64,000 bases of DNA from Desulfovibrionales bacterium (GCA_028715605.1 JAQURM010000001.1:1-64000), one strand, 5' to 3'. Positions 1-9,361 are shown, counted from the stretch's first letter. The notes: generated by a model from the sequence alone, not told the origin. A program made the numbers and translations.

Positions 1-1445
1 GCCACTTTGCCGGGGCTATAGGCTGGGATGCGGTTAACCTCTTCTTCGCTCCCTACCTGGTGGGCATGAGTGATAGAGAAGTCAAACAGATAGCCCAGAT
101 GCTGGTCTTTGAGTTTTCTCAGCAGGCCGTCGCCCGCGGAGGTCAGGCTATATTCTCGGACATCAACCTCTACTGGGAAGTCCCCAAGCACTTTGCGGAC
201 GTACCGGCCATCGGTCCAGAGGGGAAATATACCGGCAAGACCTATGGAGAATACGAACAAGAGGCCCAGCGTTTTGTCTGGACGATATTTGACGTCTATA
301 AAGAAGGTGATGGGGCCGGACGTCCGTTCTTCTTCCCCAAACCCCTGGTACATATTACAGAGAAATTTTTCCAGACACCGGGACACATGGAGTTTCTGCA
401 TCATATCTGTGATGTGGCCTCAAGTATGGGAAATACGTATTTCGTCTTCGATCGAGGCGATACGGCCAAAATATCCGAGTGTTGCCGCCTCAGCTTCAAA
501 CTGGAGGCCACGGACCTTGAGGATGCCCGTGAGCCTTGGCGCATGCGTTATTGCGCCCTGCAAAATGTTACCATTAACCTGCCGCGTATTGCCTACGAGG
601 CGAACGGTGATGATACTAAATTTTTCACGCTTCTGAACGAAAGGATGAAGCTCGCAGTAAATGCCCATCGCCAGAAAAAGGGTTTTATCGAAAAGCTCCT
701 CTCATACGGGGAAAACGGTCCCCTGGCCCTTTTGATGATGGATCAGGACGGGTCCCCCTACCTCCGTCTGCAGCGGGCCACCTATCTTCTGGGCATGGTA
801 GGACTCAATGAGATGATCCAGTATCATACGGGCGACGAGCTCCATCAGTCACCCGCAGCCATGAAGTTCGGCCTTAAAATCATCGCCCACATGAAGCTCC
901 TGGCAGACAAGTTATCAAAGCAGCATAATATGCGGTTCGTTCTGGAGCAGACGCCGGCCGAGAGTACCTCTTACCGCTTTGCCAAACTGGATCAGCGTTA
1001 TTATCCTTCGGCTGCACAGAAGGTAATCAAGGGAACCCTTGCCTATGGTGAGATTTATTATACCAACTCCACCCTGTTCAATGTCTCCCATCCTATGAAT
1101 CCTATAGAACGCGTCCGGGCAGAGGGACTTTTCCATCCGCTCATCGAGGCCGGGTCGCTTACCCATATCTGGTTGGGCGAATCCCATCCTGATCCCAAGG
1201 CCCTAGCCGATTTTGTCATAAAAGTCTTCCGCTGGACACAGAATGATCAGATCACGTTTTCTCCTGAGTTTACTTCCTGCCGTGACTGCGGGAAGACCAG
1301 CCGGGGCCTCAAGGAAGCGTGTCCTTACTGTCAGTCGAAAAATGTGGATGGCATTACGCGCATCACCGGTTATTTCACCAAGGTATCCAGTTGGAATAAG
1401 GGCAAGCTGGGAGAACTTAAAGACCGTTACCGGAGTACGATGTAG
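1..1445 (+). CDS. nrdD: Anaerobic ribonucleoside-triphosphate reductase, 5' end missing
   Basis: Class III ribonucleotide reductase, which makes dNTPs from NTPs in anaerobic cells using a glycyl radical. The reading frame is open from base 3, upstream of the first in-window start codon at 60, so the N-terminal part lies outside the window. The C-terminus has the family's zinc site (CRDC, then CPYC about 15 residues later) and ends in a glycyl-radical segment RITGYF about 25 residues from the stop; the Gly of TGYF is the expected radical site. A glutaredoxin-like gene and the NrdG activase follow on the same strand, the usual partners. A good RBS (GGGAGG) precedes the next gene 55 bp on. Identification is firm; only the missing N-terminus limits it. 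Confidence 0.96.
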   Translation, partial: HFAGAIGWDAVNLFFAPYLVGMSDREVKQIAQMLVFEFSQQAVARGGQAIFSDINLYWEVPKHFADVPAIGPEGKYTGKTYGEYEQEAQRFVWTIFDVYKEGDGAGRPFFFPKPLVHITEKFFQTPGHMEFLHHICDVASSMGNTYFVFDRGDTAKISECCRLSFKLEATDLEDAREPWRMRYCALQNVTINLPRIAYEANGDDTKFFTLLNERMKLAVNAHRQKKGFIEKLLSYGENGPLALLMMDQDGSPYLRLQRATYLLGMVGLNEMIQYHTGDELHQSPAAMKFGLKIIAHMKLLADKLSKQHNMRFVLEQTPAESTSYRFAKLDQRYYPSAAQKVIKGTLAYGEIYYTNSTLFNVSHPMNPIERVRAEGLFHPLIEAGSLTHIWLGESHPDPKALADFVIKVFRWTQNDQITFSPEFTSCRDCGKTSRGLKEACPYCQSKNVDGITRITGYFTKVSSWNKGKLGELKDRYRSTM

Positions 1446-1500
1446 GACAATTAATAATTTGAGATTTCAAATTTGAGATTTATTTAGGGAGGTATTCAGT

Positions 1501-1779
1501 ATGACTCTCTTCACCAAGTCGGACTGTACCCGCTGTATGGAATTAAAAAATCAGTTTGACATGAGGGCCATGGGCATTAAGGTCGAGAAATTAGACTCTG
1601 ATAATGCCGAGGCCTTGTCGCACCTGGCCTGGCACGGGCTGGTAGAGGCCGCCCGGAAGCATCTGCCGATACTTGTCCTCGATGATTGTTCTTCGCTGAC
1701 CGACTATAACGAGATCCGCAATCACCTTACTCAGGAGGCCCAGAAAACCGGAATTGCCTGCGTCAACCTGTTCGTATAA
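1501..1779 (+). CDS. Glutaredoxin/NrdH-like thiol protein
   Basis: A 92-residue protein with a CTRC redox motif at residues 9-12, directly after a short beta strand (MTLFTKSDC), as in glutaredoxin and NrdH folds. A strong Shine-Dalgarno (GGGAGG) precedes the ATG. It lies between nrdD and nrdG and overlaps nrdG by 26 bp, so a role as thiol reductant for ribonucleotide reduction is a reasonable inference; many class III enzymes use formate, while others use a thioredoxin/glutaredoxin system. The region after the active site is short and lacks an obvious TVP cis-proline motif, so this is a divergent member. Function from context is moderately sure; the fold is likely. Confidence 0.8.
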   Translation: MTLFTKSDCTRCMELKNQFDMRAMGIKVEKLDSDNAEALSHLAWHGLVEAARKHLPILVLDDCSSLTDYNEIRNHLTQEAQKTGIACVNLFV

Positions 1780-2506
1780 GATCAAGGGGTTTATTGAGAC
1801 CTCGTTTATCGATTGGCCGGGCCGGCTGACCGCCGTCCTGTTTCTACCGGGCTGTAATTTCAGGTGTCCTTATTGCCATAATGCCGACCTGGCCCTGGGC
1901 GGTCGAGGGCTTCCCACCTGGCCCATATCATCCATATTGGAGCGTCTCAAGCAGCTTCGGGGCTGGGTGGATGGCGTTTGTATAACTGGAGGGGAGCCTA
2001 CCCTTCATTCCTGCCTTCCGGAGATCTTTGCCCTTCTTAAAAATCAGGGCCTTAAAACCAAGCTCGATACCAATGGCTCAAACCCTGAGATGCTGGAAGG
2101 GCTTATTGACGGAGGCCTGGTGGACTATGTGGCCATGGATGTCAAGGCCCCCCTCAACAGATTTGCCTATGCGCAGTGTACCGGTGTCTTACCCCCACTG
2201 GATAATATCCGGGAAAGCATCCATATCCTGATGAAAAAAGATATTCACCATCAGTTCCGTACGACCATTTTACCAAGACTGCACTCCATAGAAGATGTCC
2301 TGAGTTTAGCCTGTCAACTGCGCGGAGCTATGGATTACAAGCTTCAGAATTTCAATCCGGGAAATACCCTTGATCCTGCCTTTGAAAAAGAACCCCCTTA
2401 TGACCATACGATCTTCCGCGAATTACAGCGAAGGTCTCAAGATATAATATCCCTCTCCGGCTTGTCACTGGCAGGCCGTGGCTTGGAGGCCAGCCTTCAG
2501 GCGTAG
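1754..2506 (+). CDS. nrdG: Anaerobic ribonucleotide reductase activating protein
   Basis: Radical-SAM activase that installs the glycyl radical on NrdD. The cluster motif CNFRCPYC is at residues 34-41 (Cys34, Cys38, Cys41), followed by GGEPT near residue 80, the SAM-binding glycine-rich motif. At 250 residues it is longer than the E. coli enzyme (about 155) and matches the longer family found in anaerobes, starting KGFIETSFIDWPGRL. The TTG start at 1754 overlaps the upstream gene by 26 bp, suggesting translational coupling; a slightly later start cannot be excluded. Together the three genes form a complete class III dNTP supply unit. Confidence 0.93.
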   Translation: MPASTCSYKIKGFIETSFIDWPGRLTAVLFLPGCNFRCPYCHNADLALGGRGLPTWPISSILERLKQLRGWVDGVCITGGEPTLHSCLPEIFALLKNQGLKTKLDTNGSNPEMLEGLIDGGLVDYVAMDVKAPLNRFAYAQCTGVLPPLDNIRESIHILMKKDIHHQFRTTILPRLHSIEDVLSLACQLRGAMDYKLQNFNPGNTLDPAFEKEPPYDHTIFRELQRRSQDIISLSGLSLAGRGLEASLQA

Positions 2507-2532
2507 CGGAGGTCTTTGCATAATATCCACGC

Positions 2533-2583
2533 TGTCATTGCGCGAGGCAATCTCGTCCTCAGATTACTTCGTTCGCAATGACA
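2533..2583. repeat. Dispersed inverted repeat (TCATTGCG type)
   Basis: The ends TGTCATTGCG and CGCAATGACA are perfect 10-bp inverted repeats, with further imperfect pairing inside (GGCAATCT against AGATTACT). This resembles a class of intergenic palindromic repeats widespread in environmental bacterial genomes. It lies just after nrdG and could act as a transcript 3' structure. Confidence 0.6.
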
Positions 2584-2671
2584 ATTTGGGAAAGGGTAAC
2601 GCTTAAGCCCTAAATTTAGAAGCCCGGGGCCGTCGGCCCCATAACACCAACAAAAACAAGGAGGAAAAGGC

Positions 2672-2767
2672 ATGGCTACTAAGACAACGACCAAAAAGAC
2701 AACGACCAAAGCCAAAAGCACGACCAAAGCCAAAACCGCTGCTAAGCCCAAAGCCAAGAAGAAGTAA
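2672..2767 (+). CDS. 31-residue Lys/Thr/Ala-rich basic peptide
   Basis: An ATG 4 bp after a strong RBS (AAGGAGGAAAAGG) opens a 31-codon frame composed almost only of Lys, Thr, Ala, Pro and Ser (for example MATKTTTKKTTTK), ending in KKK before TAA. The composition is like the Lys-rich tails of histone-H1-like bacterial proteins (Hc1/HctB, AlgP types) and like the tail of the desulforedoxin-like protein at 31454-31762. A 6-bp GC hairpin (GGGGCC/GGCCCC, 2626-2640) lies upstream and a large GC-rich hairpin (2784-2828) follows. RBS strength and the biased but in-frame composition favour a real gene. A nucleic-acid-binding or polyanion-binding role is inference from charge alone. Confidence 0.55.
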   Translation: MATKTTTKKTTTKAKSTTKAKTAAKPKAKKK

Positions 2768-3698
2768 TGCCAACCCCCGGAATCCCCCCTCCCTCGCCCG
2801 CCTCTGGCGGGACGAGGACGGAGGGGGGAGGGCCGGGGTAGGGGTGTACGCGCACTTAACGCCCCGCCGCCAAACCACAGCCTGCCCGCCAGGCCACGGC
2901 CCGCCGCAGGCAAAGTCAGCGTTTTTGTATATGCCTCAGACGAAGGGCCTGGACGGCTGTAGGCAGGGAAGGAGGATTCGAAGGGAAAACTTCAGGAGAA
3001 AATCTAAACAAGATTGGAAACGGGTAAATTATAACCCATTTAACGCAGTTAACTGTTTAATATGGAAACGGCTCCGGGCTTGATTAAATAATAAAACAGG
3101 ATTCAGCGATCTGTAATCCGCACGGCAAAAGGTTTGTAGGATACAGTCAACATCCTGTATTTATTAGATTTAGTACTTAGATGCCATAAGATAATACCGC
3201 AATTAGGTAATAGGGAATGTCCGTGAACTAACTGAAATATTGACATTCTTTTGTTTTGTTACTGAATAGTGACCATGCTATGTAAAAGCATGTCAGGAGA
3301 ATGGGAATTTTTGCTGTATCCTTACGTCACCGATAGAATGGTACATAGCGCCATTAGCGTATTAGGGTAACTTGTTAAAAATATCACTTTTCAACGGAAT
3401 GCCTCGTTAAAACAATAAATTCCCCCTCCCCTTCATACCCCCCCGCCAGTGGAAGGGAGTTTCCGGATGGGGACTAACTGGTAACTATGTCTATGCCTAC
3501 TTTTTGCGATGCCTTTTTCATTGACATATAAACGTCCTTATCCCTATACTCTCCAGCCAAAACCGAATCCTGTCACTTTAATATACAAATGAACTACACT
3601 GCACGCAGCAAGCTGCGAGGGATTATCCGGTTAAACTATACCTCAAAACAGGTTTGCCAGTAAAAACAAGCCCTTGTGCTTGTTCTGAGGGGAGCAAA
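2768..3698. other. Non-coding stretch after the basic peptide gene
   Basis: No convincing gene. It holds a strong nested GC hairpin (CCCCCCTCC at 2784-2792 with GGAGGGGGG at 2820-2828, inner CCCGCC/GGCGGG), a degenerate C-rich repeat around 3420-3450, a repeat AGTTTCCGGATGG at 3458-3470 that recurs reversed at 6947-6958, and the promoter of the FIST operon. The middle (about 2900-3400) shows only short frames without ribosome binding sites. Confidence 0.6.
3521..3550 (+). promoter_or_regulatory. Sigma-70-type promoter of the FIST-kinase operon
   Basis: TTGACA (3521-3526), an 18-bp spacer and TATACT (3545-3550), five of six matches to TATAAT. Transcription would begin near 3557, leaving a leader of about 140 nt before the FIST start codon. 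Confidence 0.55.
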
Positions 3699-4925
3699 AT
3701 GAAGGTTGGTGTGGGATACTGCAACGAAGAAGACGCCAGTTTGTCGGGTAGGACAGTAGCGGAAAATGCAATAAAAAATGGCGACATCCATAGACCTGAG
3801 TTTGTGTTTGCCTTTTGCCATGGACAGCTTAATCATGATGAATTTTTTAGAGGGCTACAATCCGTTGTGGGGGATAAGGTCCCAATAATCGGCGGTTCGG
3901 CTATTGGTATAATCACTAATGATTGTCTGTCGTACGAGGGTTGTCCTGCAGGTGCTGCGGTATTCCAGTCAGAAACACTCCAATACAGGGTTGCTGCAGT
4001 AGGTGATCTTGATAAGGATGAAAGACTGGCCGGAATAAAATTAGGAAAAGAATTATCCGGCGAACCAGAAGGCAAGCTTTTATTTGTCTTATATGATTCG
4101 ATAAAAATTCCTGCAACAGATGAGGCCCCGCCGCTTCTAAACGCCTCATCGCCCTTAATTGAAGGAATAGAACAAGGCCTCCCGTCAAGTGTGCCTATTC
4201 TAGGTGCTGGTGTGGTAGGAGATTATGCCCTTAGTAGTCCTACAAGACAGTTTTGCGGGAGTTATGTCGGTAAACAACATGTTGCAGGGATTATGCTAAC
4301 CGGAGATTTCAAGCCCTATTTTCGAATTATGCATGGTTGTACCCCATTGGATGGCGTCTATCATCGAATTACAAAAATAGAAGGTCCGGTCATTTACGAA
4401 ATTGACGGCAAGCCCATTGTGGAGATGATTGATGAGTTATATGGTAATCAGGATTGGCGACGTCAGCACCCTGTCAATCTTTTAACAATAGGTGTAAACC
4501 ATGGAAGAAGGTTCGAGGAGCCTAAAGAAGGTAACTATGTCAATAGGCTGATTACCGGCGCTTTGCCGAATGGAGAAGGTATTGGTATTTTTGAACCAGA
4601 CCTTGAACCGGGTACAGAGATACAATTTATGTTAAGAGATACGGCAAAGATGATAGAATCCGCAAAGAGAAATTCCGCAGAATTAATGGAGCAAATAAAA
4701 GCAGGTGGGAGAGAGTCTCTTTTTGGAATGTATATTGATTGTGCAGGACGGACAGCCACTTATTCAAATACCACAACCGAGGAAGCCTCAGTAGTCCAGG
4801 AAGTGTTTAACCAATATAATACTCCGTTATTAGGTTTTTATTCTGGAGTTGAAGTTGCCCCCCTCCTTCAAAAAAGCAGGGGACTAGATTGGACGGGGGT
4901 CTTGATTGTCTTAGCTAAGGAATGA
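3699..4925 (+). CDS. FIST-domain sensory protein
   Basis: A 408-residue protein with the two-part FIST architecture: an N-terminal FIST domain (roughly 1-210, with GCPAGAAVF and a GGSAIG segment) and a C-terminal FIST_C domain (roughly 220-390, with a long acidic loop and GFYSGVEVAP near the end). FIST domains are putative small-ligand sensors linked to signal transduction. ATG at 3699 is preceded by GAGGGG with good spacing, so this start is preferred to an in-frame one 45 bp upstream. No signal peptide or membrane segment is seen, so it is probably cytoplasmic. The hybrid kinase begins 4 bp after its stop, which makes the pair a sensor-kinase unit; the ligand cannot be read from sequence. 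Confidence 0.88.
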   Translation: MKVGVGYCNEEDASLSGRTVAENAIKNGDIHRPEFVFAFCHGQLNHDEFFRGLQSVVGDKVPIIGGSAIGIITNDCLSYEGCPAGAAVFQSETLQYRVAAVGDLDKDERLAGIKLGKELSGEPEGKLLFVLYDSIKIPATDEAPPLLNASSPLIEGIEQGLPSSVPILGAGVVGDYALSSPTRQFCGSYVGKQHVAGIMLTGDFKPYFRIMHGCTPLDGVYHRITKIEGPVIYEIDGKPIVEMIDELYGNQDWRRQHPVNLLTIGVNHGRRFEEPKEGNYVNRLITGALPNGEGIGIFEPDLEPGTEIQFMLRDTAKMIESAKRNSAELMEQIKAGGRESLFGMYIDCAGRTATYSNTTTEEASVVQEVFNQYNTPLLGFYSGVEVAPLLQKSRGLDWTGVLIVLAKE

Positions 4926-4929
4926 GAAT

Positions 4930-6258
4930 ATGGCGGAAGAATATAAAACCCCGGAAGAAAGATGCGCTGAACTGGAAAGGCTGTTAGAGGAAGCAAGAGA
5001 AGAGGCCAGGTATTATCATAAGATCGCAGAGGACACGGGAAGGCGGCGTTTAAGGGAAATAGATCAGTTATCAAGACTCATCACCGAGCGCAAGCGGGTA
5101 GAGGAAGAAAAGAAGAGGCTTGAAGCTCAATTTCATCGCGCCCAGAAAATGGAGGCCATCGGTACTCTGGCTGCAGGTATTGCCCATGACTTTAATAATC
5201 TGCTTATGGGTGTCCAGGGTAATGTCTCATTGATGCTTTTGGACATCGATTCCTCACGCCCGCATTATAAAAAACTGCAAGACATCCAAAGACAAGTTCA
5301 AGGCGGGGCTAAGCTGACCGGGCAGCTTCTTGGATACGCCAGGAAGGGAAGATATGAGGTCAAGCCCATTGACTTAAACAGGTTAGTAAATGAGGTCTCC
5401 GAAACTTTTGGCAGAACCAGAAAGGAGATTAATATTCATTGCGAACTTGCGGAAGACCTTCTGGCCATAGAGGCAGATCAGGGGCAAATAGAGCAGGTAC
5501 TATTAAATCTATTTGTGAATGCCGCGGATGCCATGCCCGGAGGTGGGGATCTTATTTTAAAAACTAGAAATACAACCTACGAGGAGATGAGAGGTAACCC
5601 ATACGATCTAAAACCAGGCCATTATGTCCTGTTAACGGTTACCGACACAGGCATAGGGATGGACAAAAAGACCATGGAGCGCATTTTTGATCCCTTTTTT
5701 ACGAGCAAGGAGTTAGGCCGGGGCACAGGTCTCGGATTGGCGTCTGTTTACGGCATCATAAAGGGCCATGACGGCTATATTGGCGTCGATTCCAATAAGG
5801 GGTACGGGACTACCTTCAGTATTTATATGTCTGCATCAGAAAAAGCGGTCCAGGAATCTGTCAAAACTACCGAGGATTTCGTTAAGAGAACTGGAACCAT
5901 CCTCGTGGTAGACGATGAAGAGGTAATCCGAAAGATAGGCCAGGCTATGCTGCGGGCGACGGGCTACCGGGCACTCACAGCCAGAGACGGAATAGAGGCT
6001 GTCGAAGTTTATAAAAACCACCGGGATGACATAGACCTGGTCCTTTTAGACATGGTTATGCCCAACATGGGTGGCGGGAAAGCTTATGACACCCTTAAAG
6101 AAATTAATCCCGATATAAAGGTACTCCTTTCAAGTGGATACAGTATTGAGGGCCAGGCGACCGAGATATTGAATCGGGGTTGTAACGGCTTTATTCAGAA
6201 GCCGTTCACTATAAAGCAGTTGTCTAAAAAAATAGGAGAGATTCTGGGGAATGGATAG
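4930..6258 (+). CDS. Hybrid histidine kinase-receiver, partner of the FIST protein
   Basis: A 442-residue soluble hybrid kinase. Residues 1-75 are a coiled coil (Glu/Arg-rich), then HisKA with phospho-acceptor His86 in GIAHDFNN, an HATPase with N box (NLFVNAADAMP), G boxes ([17 protein letters not shown]), and a C-terminal receiver with acidic pair DDEE, phospho-Asp374 in LLDMVMP and the Lys of QKPF. No sensor domain or membrane helix is present, so input probably comes from the FIST protein encoded 4 bp upstream. The catalytic core is very similar to the second kinase at 7211-9232, pointing to local duplication. No DNA-binding output regulator is encoded nearby, so the receiver's target is unknown. 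Confidence 0.92.
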   Translation: MAEEYKTPEERCAELERLLEEAREEARYYHKIAEDTGRRRLREIDQLSRLITERKRVEEEKKRLEAQFHRAQKMEAIGTLAAGIAHDFNNLLMGVQGNVSLMLLDIDSSRPHYKKLQDIQRQVQGGAKLTGQLLGYARKGRYEVKPIDLNRLVNEVSETFGRTRKEINIHCELAEDLLAIEADQGQIEQVLLNLFVNAADAMPGGGDLILKTRNTTYEEMRGNPYDLKPGHYVLLTVTDTGIGMDKKTMERIFDPFFTSKELGRGTGLGLASVYGIIKGHDGYIGVDSNKGYGTTFSIYMSASEKAVQESVKTTEDFVKRTGTILVVDDEEVIRKIGQAMLRATGYRALTARDGIEAVEVYKNHRDDIDLVLLDMVMPNMGGGKAYDTLKEINPDIKVLLSSGYSIEGQATEILNRGCNGFIQKPFTIKQLSKKIGEILGNG

Positions 6259-6288
6259 ATTTGACTATATGAACATACGGAGGAACAG

Positions 6289-6807
6289 ATGGAACTAAAA
6301 GGAAAGAAGGTCATCATCCTCGTGGAGGAGATGTTCAACGATCAGGAGTTCTGGTATCCCTATTACCGGCTTAAGGAGGCTGGAGTTGAAGTGGTGGTAG
6401 TTGGATCCGGCAGCGCCAAAGAATACACCGGAAAATCAGGAACGCAGACCAGGGTAGATGCTGATGCGGACAAGATTTCATCTTCAGAATTTGACGGCAT
6501 CCTCATCCCCGGCGGATACGCGCCGGATCATATGCGCCGTTATCCAGCCATGGTCAGGTTGGTGAAGGACGTCTATAAAGCAGGAAACGTTGTAGCAGCC
6601 ATCTGCCATGCCGGCTGGATGCTCGCTTCCGCTGGCATACTTAAGGGCCGCACTGTGACCTCATTTTTTGCCATTAAGGACGATCTCATTCATGCCGGCG
6701 CCAACTGGGTAGATCAAGAGGTAGTTGTGGATGGAAAACTGATCACCAGCCGGAAGCCGGACGATCTCCCGGCCTTTATGAAGGCCATTCTCCATGCCTT
6801 AACGTAG
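6289..6807 (+). CDS. PfpI/DJ-1 family protein (putative deglycase or protease)
   Basis: A 172-residue DJ-1/PfpI superfamily protein. The nucleophile elbow AICHAGW carries Cys106-His107, and the family's acidic partner region is present near the N-terminus (LVEEMFNDQEF). IPGGYAPD (73-80) is the usual loop before the active site. PfpI relatives act as intracellular peptidases or as glyoxalase/deglycase-type stress enzymes; sequence alone does not decide. It begins 30 bp after the first hybrid kinase, so it may belong to that operon as a stress-response output. A normal RBS (GGAGG) precedes ATG. Confidence 0.88.
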   Translation: MELKGKKVIILVEEMFNDQEFWYPYYRLKEAGVEVVVVGSGSAKEYTGKSGTQTRVDADADKISSSEFDGILIPGGYAPDHMRRYPAMVRLVKDVYKAGNVVAAICHAGWMLASAGILKGRTVTSFFAIKDDLIHAGANWVDQEVVVDGKLITSRKPDDLPAFMKAILHALT

Positions 6808-7210
6808 GTCGGTCTTTGCGGCCCATAGCCATGGCAACATTTCGCTCCGTCACCACAGGAAGGGCGACCAAACATCCCTGCCTTACTCTTTTAGGAATTT
6901 AAGCAACCAGCCTTCTTAATTTCTATCGGGCAAAATAATTAGTGCTCATCCGGAAACTACCGTTTCCGTCTTCATGCGATCAGCGATTAGCTGTCAGCGA
7001 AAACCTAAGACAAACGACATATTAAGCTGAACGCTGATAGCTCCATCCGGAATTTTTAGGCTTCCGGATGGAAACTAATTACCCAGGCAGAACTTCTTTA
7101 GCATATTTAACATATTGCCGATAGTACAATATGATGAGAACACTACTCTTAATCGAACCCGCCTAGGGATAAGGGGACTGAGATTGCGGTCTAATCCGGC
7201 TGGTAATGAA
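6808..7210. other. Intergenic region with repeat pieces
   Basis: No gene seen. It contains CATCCGGAAACT (6947-6958), the reverse of a repeat at 3458-3470, AGCTGTCAGC-type debris common between genes in this window, and a perfect 9-bp inverted repeat CCATCCGGA/TCCGGATGG (7043-7051 and 7063-7071). The start of the following kinase is uncertain, so the last 90 bp might be partly translated. Confidence 0.55.
7043..7071. repeat. Hairpin repeat CCATCCGGA...TCCGGATGG
   Basis: Perfect 9-bp stem with an 11-nt loop. The arm is shared with repeats at 3458-3470 and 6947-6958, so this is a dispersed repeat rather than a unique operator. There is no T-tract for a terminator. Confidence 0.5.
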
Positions 7211-9232
7211 ATGAAAGCTGAAGATAAGGCAAAAGAACGGCTGATAGATGAGTTGTTGGAATTGCGCCGGCAAATCGCTCGACTGGAGGCAGCACAGACC
7301 GGGCACAAGGAGACGGAAGAGGCGCTGCGGAAAAGCGAGGAGAGATATCGGCGCATCACCAGGGCAGTAACGGATTACATCTTCACAGTCCGTATCGAGG
7401 ATGGGCGCCCGGTAGAGACCATTCATAGTCCTGCCTCTGTCGCTGTGACCGGCTATACCCCTGAGGAGTATGCTTCCAACCCCTACTTATGGTTTCGCAT
7501 GGTACATGAAGAAGATCGCTCCGCCGTTCAGGATCAGGCCACACAAGTCCTTTTAGGGCAAGATACTCAGCCCATTGAGCACCGCATCTGGCGAAAGGAT
7601 GGCATCCTCCGTTGGGTAAAAAACACGCTCGTTCCCCATTACGACGCACAGGGCAGGCTCTTATCCTACGATGGCCTGGTCAGCGATATCACCGAGCGTA
7701 AGCAGGCCGAGGAAGCTCTCCGCAAATCAGAAGCGCTCTTGCGTAATACCTTTGAGGCCATCCCCGACCTCCTGACCGTTCATGACAGAGATCTCCGCAT
7801 TGTCTTAAGTAATTGGCATGGGCATGAATTCGTGCCCATGGAACAGCGCGATAAACGGCCGCATTGCTACCGGGCTTACGTGCACCGCGACACCCCCTGC
7901 GAGCCTTGCCACGCACTCGAAGTGTTTAAAACCGGCAAACCCAAGACGGTAGAATTCTTTAACCCGGAACCCGGGGTTGGATTTCTGGAAATCAACGTTT
8001 ATCCTGTATTTGATGACCGTGGGAATGTCGTTATGGTAACAGAGTATGTCCGCAATATCACTGAGCACAAGCGGGCGGAGGAGGAAAAGAAGAAACTGGA
8101 AGCCCAGCTCCAGCGTGCCCAAAAGATGGAGGCCATCGGCACCCTGGCCGGAGGAATCGCCCATGATTTTAACAACCTGCTCATGAGCATCCAGGGCAAT
8201 GTTTCTTTGATGCTTTTAGATATGGATCCCGAGCAGCCCCATTATGAAAGGCTGAAAAGGACTGAAGAGCAGGTGCAAAGTGGGGCGAGGCTGGCCAAAC
8301 AGCTTCTCGGCTACGCCAGAAAGGGACGATATGAAGTCAGGCCAACCAGTTTAAACCAACTGATAGAAGAGACTGCGGAGACCTTTGCTATGACAAGAAA
8401 GGGAATCACTGTTTATAAAGAGCTTGCCGAGGGCTTATTTGATATAGAGATAGACCAGGGACAAATAGAGCAGGTCCTGTTGAATCTGTTTATCAATGCT
8501 GCTGATGCCATGCCTAAAGGTGGAAAGCTTATGTTAAGAACCAGAAATACGACCCACGAGGGTATAAAGAACATGGTATATGATGCCCGGCCAGGGAATT
8601 ATGTCCTGTTAACAGTGACTGATACCGGCACGGGCATGGACAAAGAGACACAGGCACGCATCTTTGAGCCATTCTTTACCACCAAGGAGATGGGCCGGGG
8701 CACTGGTCTTGGCCTGGCCTCAGTCTATGGTATCATAAAAGCCCATGCAGGATATATCAACGTTGAGTCTGAAAAGGGGCATGGAACTATTTTCAGTATT
8801 TATCTGCCTGCATCAGAAAAAAAGGCCCAGAGGACGGTAAAAACGGTCGAACAATGCGTCAAAGGAACCGGAACCATCCTTATGGTGGACGATGAAGACG
8901 CGCTCCGGGAAGTAGGCCAGGAATTGTTAACGGCCATGGGCTATAGGGTACTGGTAGCCAGGGATGGAAAAGAGGCTGTCGAGGTGTATAGAAAAAATTG
9001 GCATAACATAGATCTGGTTCTTTTAGACATGATTATGCCCAACATGGGTGGTGGTGAGGCCTATGACTGCATGCAGGAGATCAATCCGGATATAAAAGTC
9101 TTGCTTTCCAGTGGTTATAGTGTTGCTGGCGAAGCCGGTGAGATATTAAAACGAGGATGCCACGGTTTTATTCAAAAGCCCTTCAAGGCCTCGGAACTCT
9201 CCAGAAAAATAGAGGAAATCCTCCAGATGTAG
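7211..9232 (+). CDS. PAS-containing hybrid histidine kinase-receiver
   Basis: About 673 residues: an N-terminal coiled coil, a PAS/PAC domain ending in VSDITERK, a second PAS-like domain with a Cys/His-rich stretch ([14 protein letters not shown]), HisKA (GIAHDFNN), HATPase ([28 protein letters not shown]) and a receiver ([21 protein letters not shown]). From HisKA to the end it aligns almost gap-free with the kinase at 4930-6258. No membrane helices are seen, so sensing is cytoplasmic. The ATG at 7211 starts a natural coiled coil ([11 protein letters not shown]) but has a weak RBS; the frame stays open upstream to 7115. The Cys-rich second PAS could hold a metal or redox centre; that is inference. 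Confidence 0.9.
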   Translation: MKAEDKAKERLIDELLELRRQIARLEAAQTGHKETEEALRKSEERYRRITRAVTDYIFTVRIEDGRPVETIHSPASVAVTGYTPEEYASNPYLWFRMVHEEDRSAVQDQATQVLLGQDTQPIEHRIWRKDGILRWVKNTLVPHYDAQGRLLSYDGLVSDITERKQAEEALRKSEALLRNTFEAIPDLLTVHDRDLRIVLSNWHGHEFVPMEQRDKRPHCYRAYVHRDTPCEPCHALEVFKTGKPKTVEFFNPEPGVGFLEINVYPVFDDRGNVVMVTEYVRNITEHKRAEEEKKKLEAQLQRAQKMEAIGTLAGGIAHDFNNLLMSIQGNVSLMLLDMDPEQPHYERLKRTEEQVQSGARLAKQLLGYARKGRYEVRPTSLNQLIEETAETFAMTRKGITVYKELAEGLFDIEIDQGQIEQVLLNLFINAADAMPKGGKLMLRTRNTTHEGIKNMVYDARPGNYVLLTVTDTGTGMDKETQARIFEPFFTTKEMGRGTGLGLASVYGIIKAHAGYINVESEKGHGTIFSIYLPASEKKAQRTVKTVEQCVKGTGTILMVDDEDALREVGQELLTAMGYRVLVARDGKEAVEVYRKNWHNIDLVLLDMIMPNMGGGEAYDCMQEINPDIKVLLSSGYSVAGEAGEILKRGCHGFIQKPFKASELSRKIEEILQM

Positions 9233-9241
9233 TTGACGTAT

Positions 9242-9251
9242 CCGTTCACCG
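9242..9251. repeat. Short dispersed repeat CCGTTCACCG
   Basis: This decamer is the reverse complement of CGGTGAACGG found in the intergenic spacers at 20271-20280 and 23331-23340, where it follows a T-run in both cases. It is repeat debris without an assignable role. Confidence 0.4.
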
Positions 9252-9265
9252 TCCATAAATAAACA

Positions 9266-9296
9266 TTGACAGTCGGCTGCTGATTTATGTTATAAA
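9266..9296 (+). promoter_or_regulatory. Probable promoter of the Nudix gene
   Basis: TTGACA (9266-9271) and TATAAA (9291-9296) are separated by 19 bp, slightly long but usable, about 65 bp before the Nudix start codon. Confidence 0.4.
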
Positions 9297-9361
9297 CTGG
9301 GCAATCACCATTTCGTCGGGTAACTTATCATCTATAAACAAAAGATCGAGGAAGGCTCCTT

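Noticed and set aside
2497-2913. 138-codon minus-strand frame
   Set aside because: Covers repeats and the antisense of the basic peptide gene; composition is repeat-driven.
3287-3370. 27-codon frame starting MSGEWEFLLYPY
   Set aside because: No ribosome binding site and no neighbour relation; likely chance in non-coding DNA.
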